Part shown: one piece after another, positions 7,740-13,361 of the stretch | Layout: each line of letters begins with the position of its first letter | How positions within the stretch are numbered: the first letter of the stretch is position 1 | Source: an uncultured Allomuricauda sp. | Lineage (GTDB): Bacteria > Bacteroidota > Bacteroidia > Flavobacteriales > Flavobacteriaceae | NCBI GenBank assembly: GCA_937911965.1 | Contig: CALDPL010000423.1 | Location: 1 to 14,157, forward strand | Direction: 5' to 3' | Length of the DNA: 14,157 nucleotides | Notes under the pieces: generated by a model | The model's database searches: none | What the model was told of the DNA's origin: nothing | Seen by the model: only the letters and a program-made list of their open reading frames with translations | Program-made: the position numbers and the translations under genes

Positions 7740-8555
7740 ATGGATAGATTGCCCAAAATTGCCCTACCCGCCATAGCGGTCTTTATTTTTTTAATAATTA
7801 TAATTTCCAAATCGGCAGTGACCATCGGTTCCGGACGGGCCGGGGTCCTGTACAAGACTTTTGGGGGAGGGGTGGTCACGGACAAGCCCCCCTTGAATGA
7901 GGGCTTCCACCTGGTTGCCCCTTGGGACAGGGTGTTCATCTATGAGGTAAGGCAACAGGAAGTCTATGAAAAGATGCAGGTTCTTTCTTCCAATGGTTTG
8001 GAGATCAGACTCGATGCCTCGGCATGGTTTCAGCCCGAATATGAATCCTTGGGGAAATTGCACCAGGAAAAAAGTGAGCACTACAGGGACCGAATCCTGC
8101 TTCCTGCAATCCGCTCCGCTGCCCGGTCCGTGGTGGGACGATATACCCCGGAACAACTTTATTCGAGCAAACGCGATGTCATTCAGGAAGAGATCTATGA
8201 AGAGACCAAGAACATCGTCGATGACCAATACATCCAACTGAACGAAATCCTGGTGCGGGACGTTACCCTGCCCCCGACCATCAAGGAGGCCATTGAAAGA
8301 AAGCTTAGGGAGGAACAAGCTTCCCTGGAATATACCTTTAGATTGGAACGGGCTACCCAAGAGGCGGAAAGACAACGGATCGAAGCCCAGGGTAAAGCGG
8401 ATGCCAACTCCATTTTGAGCGCTTCCTTGACAGACAAAATATTGACGGACAAAGGAATAGAAGCTACATTGAAATTGGCTGAATCCCCCAATTCCAAGGT
8501 CATCGTAATCGGTTCCGGGGACGATGGTCTTCCCATAATCTTGGGAAACAATTAA
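7740..8555 (+). CDS. SPFH/Band 7 prohibitin-like membrane protein
   Basis: This 271-residue protein has one N-terminal hydrophobic segment (about 8-24, lengthened by FIFLIIII), an SPFH/Band 7 domain (about 25-200, with GRAGVLYKTFGGGV, EGFHLVAPWDRV and LPAIRSAARSVVGRYTPEQLYS), and an Ala/Glu-rich coiled coil (about 190-235) with the repeated E/R/A pattern REEQASLEYTFRLERATQEAERQR. The order matches prohibitins, which form ring assemblies in membranes and often hold proteases or chaperones. In bacteria the role is usually membrane organisation or quality control; no partner protease is visible here. The gene is the last in a likely operon with fabG and the VWA protein. Confidence 0.9.
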   Translation: MDRLPKIALPAIAVFIFLIIIISKSAVTIGSGRAGVLYKTFGGGVVTDKPPLNEGFHLVAPWDRVFIYEVRQQEVYEKMQVLSSNGLEIRLDASAWFQPEYESLGKLHQEKSEHYRDRILLPAIRSAARSVVGRYTPEQLYSSKRDVIQEEIYEETKNIVDDQYIQLNEILVRDVTLPPTIKEAIERKLREEQASLEYTFRLERATQEAERQRIEAQGKADANSILSASLTDKILTDKGIEATLKLAESPNSKVIVIGSGDDGLPIILGNN

Positions 8556-8561
8556 AAATAG

Positions 8562-8662
8562 GGTCCGATTATGGACCTTGAACCGGGAATCGGTCCTCGA
8601 TTGCCCGGTTGGATTTTTGAACCCGGTTTCCGATTGACTGCGGCCCAAAGCAAAAAGGCCGC
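8562..8662 (+). terminator. Run of three hairpins after the SPFH gene; the middle one may be a terminator
   Basis: The 160-base gap between the SPFH gene and the AraC gene holds three separate hairpins. The first is GGTCC/GGACC with a 6-base loop (8562-8577). The second is a 12-bp stem, AACCGGGAATCG paired with CGATT-g-CCCGGTT, with one bulged G and a 5-base loop (8581-8610), followed after three bases by five T. The third is GCGGCC/GGCCGC with an 11-base A-rich loop (8640-8662). The second is the most terminator-like but its T run is short. No clear TAnnTTTG element was found before the AraC start. Confidence 0.45.
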
Positions 8663-8715
8663 GAATTGGGAAGGGAAGGTTGTAAGTATTTGTTGATGAC
8701 CAAATTCGAACTCTT

Positions 8716-9555
8716 ATGTTGGAATTTGAAATTTTCAATAAAGACCTTGACAATGGCTGGTTGGTTCGCCAAATAGAGGCGTTCCGATTCAGCGGGGATA
8801 CCATTGCGGACAAGTTCATACCCCGTCCATACCTTTCCATTGTTTTCCATTTTGGGGACTGTCCCAGGATTTTGGACAGTCCTCCCAAAGAATTGGACCC
8901 ATTCTTTGTTGCACCTATAGTTCCCAAAGCCTTTGAGCTGGAATTCCACGGTCAAATGGACTCCTTTATGGTACACTGCAATTCCACTGTATTTTCACGA
9001 TGTCTTGGATTGGATCTCTCGCCAGTTCCCGGTCGGAGCATCAATCTGCCCCGACAACAATTTTTACCCTTGTGGGAGTCCATGTACGCAATACAGGGGA
9101 CCAAGGAACGAATCGACCTTTTTACCGCCTTTATCAATTCCCTGCAGATTACCCCTTATAAATACGACTCCGTTGACCTATTGTACAATACCATAATCGA
9201 TATGGGGGTCAAAAGACTGCTGAAGGATTTGTTGTTGGAATGTCCCAACAGCAGGAGTACGATCTTCAGGAAATTTGTCAAACGCGCCGGGGTAAGCCCC
9301 AAGACCCTGATGCGCATTGTGAGATTGGACTACCTCTGGACCATGATAAAGGATGGGAGGACGACGGATTATTTGGATATCGCTTTTGACAACCATTACT
9401 TCGACCAGAGTCATTTCATCAAGGATTTTAAAGCCATTATCGGGGAAACCCCAAATCATTTCTTCAAACGAAACTTGGAAATTGTAAAAGATTTGTCACA
9501 AAAGAACACTGATAGACAATATATTGGGACTTTTTTACAATCACGAAAATTTTAA
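8716..9555 (+). CDS. AraC-family transcriptional regulator
   Basis: This 279-residue regulator has an unassigned N-terminal sensing domain (about 1-165, with RPYLSIVFHFGD as its most recognisable segment, similar to the N-terminal domains of other flavobacterial AraC regulators) and a C-terminal AraC/XylS-type DNA-binding domain. The second helix-turn-helix is well preserved (YLDIAFDNHYFDQSHFIKDFKAIIGETPNHFFKR); the first (SRSTIFRKFVKRAGVSPKTLMRIVRL) is also readable. The gene has no divergent partner, so the target is not obvious; the lipoprotein pair downstream is the nearest candidate. The ATG at 8716 is the first in frame and gives the typical length. The inducer is unknown. Confidence 0.88.
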   Translation: MLEFEIFNKDLDNGWLVRQIEAFRFSGDTIADKFIPRPYLSIVFHFGDCPRILDSPPKELDPFFVAPIVPKAFELEFHGQMDSFMVHCNSTVFSRCLGLDLSPVPGRSINLPRQQFLPLWESMYAIQGTKERIDLFTAFINSLQITPYKYDSVDLLYNTIIDMGVKRLLKDLLLECPNSRSTIFRKFVKRAGVSPKTLMRIVRLDYLWTMIKDGRTTDYLDIAFDNHYFDQSHFIKDFKAIIGETPNHFFKRNLEIVKDLSQKNTDRQYIGTFLQSRKF

Positions 9556-9632
9556 GTGCACTAAGTTTGTCCCATGGCCGGTATTCCACCGTCATGGTTC
9601 CATTCAAAGGGTGAACACAGGCCATAGGAGAT

Positions 9633-9681
9633 AAAAATCCCCCAGGAACATTGCCAAAAACCATTGGCTGGGATTTTTTTT
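9633..9681 (+). terminator. Intrinsic terminator between the AraC gene and the lipoproteins
   Basis: AAAAATCCC (9633-9641) pairs with GGGATTTTT (9670-9678), inside which GCCAA (9653-9657) pairs with TTGGC (9664-9668), ending in eight T (9674-9681). CCCAG/CTGGG pairing is an alternative register. The A-rich upstream arm means it could also work on the opposite strand. The rest of this 185-base gap holds a second hairpin without a T run (CCATG/CATGG with CGGT/ACCG inside, 9572-9597). Confidence 0.75.
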
Positions 9682-9740
9682 ATCAGATCTCTGGTTTTGG
9701 AAGGTATACACAACACTTGTCAACCATTCAAAACTTCTTC

Positions 9741-10430
9741 ATGAAATTAAAATTTTTTTTACCCATTTTGATTCCGATGCTTTTCACGGCATGCAGCCAG
9801 CAAGAGGAATCAACCCTTCCTATCCAACCCAAGAGTTCGTTTAACGATTTTCAAGAAAATCAAGCCCATGCACCCACGGTGGATGTGGCCACCAACAACC
9901 CTGAAAGAAAATATGGCATTAAATCCGGGACCATTCGATTTGAAACTTGGTTCAAATATGATGGAAAACTCTGGGAAGAAACATCAATAGTCTATTTTGA
10001 TGATTACGGGAAAAAGGAACGAAGTGAACGGTATCTCCTGGACGGAAGTCTTTGGGCCACCCATTTTAATGACGGCACCTACCTTTACAGTTTAAATCCA
10101 GAGGAAAAATATGCCTATAGGCATGAAACTACGCACTTGGGCACTGAAACCAGGGTGAGTTGGGCAGATATACCAGCTTCCCAAAAGGCAAGTGGCTGGG
10201 CAGAAAAGGCGCCCAATGAAACTATAGCGGGGAAGTCATGTGAGGTGTATTATGTGACCATCGACGGGGGCCACGAAAAGCTTGCGGGTTGGGAAAATAT
10301 TTGCCTTTTGTACGAAATGGTCGGAAGTGGTTATGGAGATACATCCCGTCGTGCAGTCTCGATCCAGGAGGGACCGGTGGATCCAAACCTTTTCGTCCTT
10401 CCCTCTGACTATAGAGTGCTAACGGATTAA
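9741..10430 (+). CDS. Predicted lipoprotein of unknown function, tandem copy 1
   Basis: This 229-residue protein has a signal peptide with a lipobox ending LFTAC; lipidation would be at C18. The mature start SQQEES is acidic just after the cysteine, which in Bacteroidota can act as a surface-export signal. I do not recognise a named family. The body shares a clear pattern with the next gene: SGTIRFE, FDDYGKKER, an IAGKSCEVYY segment, GGHEKLAGWENI and EGPVDPNLF. The alternating short beta-type segments and the 'record made of a small molecule or ion' look could fit a LolA/DUF4412-like fold, but this is only a guess. The start is ATG 9741; an in-frame TTG-type extension to 9651 would run through the terminator. 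Confidence 0.8.
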   Translation: MKLKFFLPILIPMLFTACSQQEESTLPIQPKSSFNDFQENQAHAPTVDVATNNPERKYGIKSGTIRFETWFKYDGKLWEETSIVYFDDYGKKERSERYLLDGSLWATHFNDGTYLYSLNPEEKYAYRHETTHLGTETRVSWADIPASQKASGWAEKAPNETIAGKSCEVYYVTIDGGHEKLAGWENICLLYEMVGSGYGDTSRRAVSIQEGPVDPNLFVLPSDYRVLTD

Positions 10431-10505
10431 TCGGAAACTTCATTAAAGGGAGTCTCCGAGGTGCGCAATATGCACTTTTCAACAAAATCCATTCAACATT
10501 CAATT

Positions 10506-11177
10506 ATGAAACACATTACACTTTCAATGGCACCCATGTTCCTATTGATATGGGCCTGTAGCACCGATGGGGGCATTCCACGATATTTGGAAGTACCCCC
10601 AAAAAACTTGGAAAACGTTCCCAAACAGGAACAACAGCTCCCGGAGTCGGAATATGAACCGGCCTACCTGGTCAAGGCCGGTAGCATCCGATTTGAAGCC
10701 AGTGAGGGAATGAACGGCTCCATTACGGATAGTTGGATCCAAGTGCTCCATTTTGAAGATTATGGCAGAAAGGAAAGAAATGAAATCTATAACCAGGATG
10801 GGGTTCCGGTACACGCCGGTTTCAATATTGGCGATAAATACATTTCCTTGGACCTCGACGAGAAAATAGCCAATGAGTGGGAAGTGGGCGATCAGTCCGG
10901 TCTCTCCAACAGCTTTGACTGGTATGTCCAAAGGGCCGGTGGCTCGGCCTATGATTGGGGAAAGGAAATCGTGGCCGGTATAGAATGTGATGTGTTTTAT
11001 GAGCCGATAGAAGGCGGAATCGCAAAATATGCCGGCTGGGGCAACATTGTATTTATATCTGACTTTAAAAGCAGTGTATGGGGGGATTATTATCTAGGTG
11101 CCATTGAGTTCACGGAAGGCCCTGTGGACCCCAAATTGTTCCAAGTACCTGAGGGCTTTACCATTAAAAAGTGGTAA
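10506..11177 (+). CDS. Predicted lipoprotein of unknown function, tandem copy 2
   Basis: This 223-residue protein has a signal peptide ending in the lipobox LIWAC with lipidation at C18, followed by a proline/glutamate-rich linker (about 25-55). The mature domain is paralogous to the preceding gene: AGSIRFE, FEDYGRKER, IVAGIECDVFY, GGIAKYAGWGNI and EGPVDPKLFQVP align in the same order. The second cysteine of copy 1 (in ENICLL) is V here, so a disulfide is not shared. The ATG at 10506 is chosen because it begins a proper signal peptide; upstream in-frame codons from 10461 do not. The 75-base gap between the copies has no convincing terminator, so they are probably co-transcribed. Function unknown. 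Confidence 0.8.
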   Translation: MKHITLSMAPMFLLIWACSTDGGIPRYLEVPPKNLENVPKQEQQLPESEYEPAYLVKAGSIRFEASEGMNGSITDSWIQVLHFEDYGRKERNEIYNQDGVPVHAGFNIGDKYISLDLDEKIANEWEVGDQSGLSNSFDWYVQRAGGSAYDWGKEIVAGIECDVFYEPIEGGIAKYAGWGNIVFISDFKSSVWGDYYLGAIEFTEGPVDPKLFQVPEGFTIKKW

Positions 11178-11217
11178 ACCCGGAACTTTTTTGTGAACTC
11201 CGGATTCAGAGTAAAGG

Positions 11218-11245
11218 AGCCTTTGTGACCAAAGTCACAAAGGCT
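11218..11245 (+). promoter_or_regulatory. Perfect inverted repeat with CRP-like core, possible operator
   Basis: Two perfect 12-base arms, AGCCTTTGTGAC and GTCACAAAGGCT, are separated by CAAA. The core is TGTGA-N6-TCACA, the same form as the E. coli CRP site. Its centre (11231.5) lies about 42 bases before the start codon of the haem lipoprotein, which has a near-consensus -7 element (TTACTTTG, 11261-11268) with transcription probably starting at or just before the ATG. That spacing is typical of an activator touching RNA polymerase. The same repeat could instead form a terminator for the lipoprotein pair, but the downstream tract TTTCCCTTCC is a poor T run. Confidence 0.5.
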
Positions 11246-11273
11246 TTCCCTTCCATTGTCTTACTTTGTACCT

Positions 11274-11840
11274 ATGAGAAAAGTAGCAATTTTGGTCTCC
11301 ATCCTTTCATTGGCCGTGACATGGACCTCATGCCAACGGGAAAGGGGAGGGAACCTGGCCGATCTAAGGAAATTGGCGGATTCGGCCACAGCCCGTTCCC
11401 AACAGCTGTTGTTTCAAAAAGTATCCACCGCAATGAGCCAGGGTGGGGCGGCCCATGCTCTGGAATTTTGCCAGGTCCAGGCCATCCCCATTACGGATTC
11501 CCTCTCCCGTTCCTTTGAACTGGACCTTCAACGGATATCCGATAAAAACCGAAATCCAAACAATCGATTCAGAACCCCAAAGGACCGATCGATCTTTGAA
11601 ACCTTTAAGCAGAGCCCCAAGCTCAAGGATACGATACTTATGGAAAACGGCCATCCCATCTATTACAAAAGGATAGACCTGGGGATGGTAAATTGTTTGA
11701 AATGTCACGGAAAACCGGATGTGGACCTCGAACCAAAGACCCTGGAACTGATCCGGGATCTCTATCCAATGGATAAGGCCGTGGACTATGGGTTGAACGA
11801 CCTAAGGGGAATGTGGAAGGTATATTTTTCGAAACAGTGA
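11274..11840 (+). CDS. c-type haem lipoprotein, DUF3365/Tll0287-like
   Basis: This 188-residue protein has a signal peptide with lipobox WTSC (C20) and one c-type haem attachment motif, C141-L-K-C144-H145, near the C-terminus. C66 in HALEFCQ sits where the family has a conserved cysteine; in the cyanobacterial homologue Tll0287 a Cys/His haem ligation has been described, so C66 and H145 are plausible axial ligands. It would be exported and anchored in a membrane facing the periplasm or outside. A redox or gas-sensing role is often proposed for the domain, but here it lacks any attached signalling domain. The start is ATG 11274, which begins a normal signal peptide; the in-frame codon at 11256 lies upstream of the -7 element's G. 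Confidence 0.85.
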   Translation: MRKVAILVSILSLAVTWTSCQRERGGNLADLRKLADSATARSQQLLFQKVSTAMSQGGAAHALEFCQVQAIPITDSLSRSFELDLQRISDKNRNPNNRFRTPKDRSIFETFKQSPKLKDTILMENGHPIYYKRIDLGMVNCLKCHGKPDVDLEPKTLELIRDLYPMDKAVDYGLNDLRGMWKVYFSKQ

Positions 11841-11908
11841 ATTGGGTTTTTAAACATTTTCCATGCTTTTTGTTTCTTAAAAAGGTTTTCCAATTGAAAA
11901 TTATATTC

Positions 11909-11916
11909 TAAATTTG
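11909..11916 (+). promoter_or_regulatory. Putative -7 promoter element of the his operon
   Basis: TAAATTTG is a full match to TAnnTTTG and ends 5 bases before the leader-peptide ATG. TTTTCC at 11886-11891 is a weak -33 candidate at 19 bases spacing. Transcription would begin at or very near the ATG, so the leader mRNA may be leaderless or nearly so. Confidence 0.6.
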
Positions 11917-11921
11917 GCCCC

Positions 11922-11981
11922 ATGATCGGAAAAACATTTGTACATCACCACCATTTTTATACTTGCACTCAAGCGAGATAG
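11922..11981 (+). CDS. hisL: Histidine operon leader peptide (HisL-like)
   Basis: This is a 19-codon open reading frame, MIGKTFVHHHHFYTCTQAR, ending in TAG. Four consecutive histidine codons (CAT CAC CAC CAT, 11943-11954) lie directly upstream of a terminator and of hisG, as in the his leader peptides known from enterobacteria (E. coli has seven). Its product is not expected to act as a protein; translation senses charged tRNA-His. Slow translation at the His codons leaves bases 11968-11975 free to pair with 12016-12023, preventing the terminator. A ribosome that finishes at the stop codon covers 11968-11975 and lets the terminator form. No Shine-Dalgarno is visible. The homology is by position and codon content only. 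Confidence 0.85.
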   Translation: MIGKTFVHHHHFYTCTQAR

Positions 11982-12044
11982 AAATGTATTGTTGTACCTA
12001 AAACATATTCTAACCCGTTTGAGAAATCAAACGGGTTTTTTTTT
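11968..12044 (+). promoter_or_regulatory. his attenuator: antiterminator and intrinsic terminator
   Basis: The terminator is a perfect 11-bp stem (AACCCGTTTGA 12012-12022 with TCAAACGGGTT 12027-12037) closed by a GAAA tetraloop and followed by nine T (12036-12044). The alternative pairing is CTCAAGCG (11968-11975, inside the leader peptide gene just after the His codons) with CGTTTGAG (12016-12023): eight pairs including one G-U. This uses most of the upstream arm of the terminator, so the two structures exclude each other. Confidence 0.85.
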
Positions 12045-12078
12045 GCCCCTTGGATTTCCCAAACATTAATGAAGAACC

Positions 12079-12936
12079 ATGACAAAAATTCGGATAGCAG
12101 TCCAAAAAAGCGGCCGGTTGAATGAGGAGTCCCTCCAGATCCTCAAAGATTGTGGCATCTCAATCGACAATGGCAAAGATCAACTCAAGGCAACTTCAAG
12201 AAACTTTCCCCTGGAAGTCTTTTATTTGAGGAACGGGGACATTCCCCAGTACCTCAGGGATGGGGTGGTGGACATCGCCATAGTGGGGGAAAATGTCCTG
12301 GTGGAAAAAGGGGAGGACATCACAGTGGCCGAGAAACTGGATTTCTCCAAATGCCGGGTGTCCCTGGCCGTTCCCAAGGGGACCAAGTACAGGTCGATCA
12401 AGGACCTGGAAGGCAAAAAAATAGCGACTTCATATCCCCATACCCTAAGGGAATATCTCAAATCCAAAGGGGTCGAGGCCGAACTTCACCTAATAAACGG
12501 CTCGGTGGAAATAGCTCCCAACATCGGCTTGGCACACGGAATCTGTGATATTGTGTCGAGTGGCAGTACACTCTTCAAGAACAATCTAAAGGAAGTGGAG
12601 GTCATCCTTCAAAGTGAGGCGGTTCTGGCAGTTTCCCCAAAAATTTCAGAAGAAAGAAGCGAAATACTCAAAAGGATCCTGTTCAGGATCCAATCGGTGC
12701 TCCATGCCCGTGCCAATAAATATATCCTGCTCAACGCCCCGAACGACAAATTGGAACAGATCATTTCCATTCTGCCGGGAATGCGCAGCCCAACGGTCCT
12801 TCCATTGGCCGAGGAAGGGTGGAGTTCGGTGCATTCGGTAATCGCCAGGGATACGTTTTGGGAGGTCATCGATGCGTTGAAACAGGTGGGTGCCGAGGGT
12901 ATTTTGGTATGTCCCATCGAAAAAATGGTATTGTAA
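12079..12936 (+). CDS. hisG: ATP phosphoribosyltransferase (long form)
   Basis: HisG joins ATP and PRPP to give phosphoribosyl-ATP, the committed step of histidine synthesis. At 285 residues it is the long form, with its own C-terminal regulatory (ACT-like) domain for histidine feedback inhibition, so no HisZ partner is needed. The N-terminus (KIRIAVQKSGRLNEESLQIL) and the PRPP-binding motif EIAPNIGLAHGICDIVSSGSTLF (about 144-166) are intact. The C-terminal domain runs from about 205, with PTVLPLAEEGWSSVHSVIARDTFWEVIDALKQVGAEGILV. It follows the his leader and attenuator, so transcription should respond to tRNA-His charging. GNAT starts one base after the stop. Confidence 0.96.
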   Translation: MTKIRIAVQKSGRLNEESLQILKDCGISIDNGKDQLKATSRNFPLEVFYLRNGDIPQYLRDGVVDIAIVGENVLVEKGEDITVAEKLDFSKCRVSLAVPKGTKYRSIKDLEGKKIATSYPHTLREYLKSKGVEAELHLINGSVEIAPNIGLAHGICDIVSSGSTLFKNNLKEVEVILQSEAVLAVSPKISEERSEILKRILFRIQSVLHARANKYILLNAPNDKLEQIISILPGMRSPTVLPLAEEGWSSVHSVIARDTFWEVIDALKQVGAEGILVCPIEKMVL

Positions 12937-12937
12937 T

Positions 12938-13357
12938 ATGTATGACATCCGCTTTTTGGGGACAGGGGAAAAAAAGGGCGTCATTTCCCACTTGCACCAG
13001 CGCGACCCCTCCATTTCAGAGGCCCTTTTGGGGGAACGCCTCGAGGTCATGTTCGACCAGGGCTATAAATGTGTAGGGGTGTTCGATGGGAAACGACTGA
13101 TCGGCATTTCCGGGCTTTGGGTGCTGGTCAAGTATTATATTGGCAAACATGTGGAGCCCGACAATGTCTATATACTATCTGAGTATCAAGGGAAAGGCGT
13201 GGGTACCCAATTGGTGGAGTGGATATTTGACTATGCTAAATCGATAGGTTGTACGGGCACTGAACTCAATTGCTATGTCAAGAATGTAGAGGCCCAAAGG
13301 TTTTGGGAACGGCATGGCTATCGCATCTTGGGGTACCACTATCAAAAAAAATTCTAG
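12938..13357 (+). CDS. GNAT-family N-acetyltransferase inside the his operon
   Basis: This 139-residue protein is a GCN5-related acetyltransferase. Motif A is present (ILSEYQGKGVGTQLVEW, with QGKGVG at 84-89 binding the acetyl-CoA pyrophosphate), and motif B (N116..A..FWERHGY) is well kept. It sits between hisG and hisD with gaps of 1 and 4 bases, so it is co-transcribed and probably translationally coupled. The substrate is not predictable. Its place suggests either histidine-related metabolism or a passenger in the operon. The ATG at 12938 is preferred because it follows the hisG stop; an in-frame codon at 12890 is inside hisG and adds residues unlike a GNAT N-terminus. Confidence 0.9.
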   Translation: MYDIRFLGTGEKKGVISHLHQRDPSISEALLGERLEVMFDQGYKCVGVFDGKRLIGISGLWVLVKYYIGKHVEPDNVYILSEYQGKGVGTQLVEWIFDYAKSIGCTGTELNCYVKNVEAQRFWERHGYRILGYHYQKKF

Positions 13358-13361
13358 GGCA

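Noticed and set aside
7791..8927. 378-codon reverse-strand open reading frame across the SPFH and AraC genes
   Set aside because: Low-complexity translation with no domain, spanning two clear genes and a hairpin-rich gap; a shadow of the coding strand.
9464..9664. Reverse-strand 66-codon open reading frame across the AraC end and the terminator
   Set aside because: The translated part over the gap looks vaguely protein-like but has no promoter, no known motif, and crosses the terminator hairpin.
9651..9740. Upstream start adding 30 residues to lipoprotein copy 1
   Set aside because: It lies in the terminator stem and would hide the signal peptide and lipobox that begin at ATG 9741.
11178..11217. 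CCGGA/TCCGG hairpin after lipoprotein copy 2
   Set aside because: Only five base pairs with a 14-base loop, and the T run is inside the loop rather than after the stem, so it is not a credible terminator.
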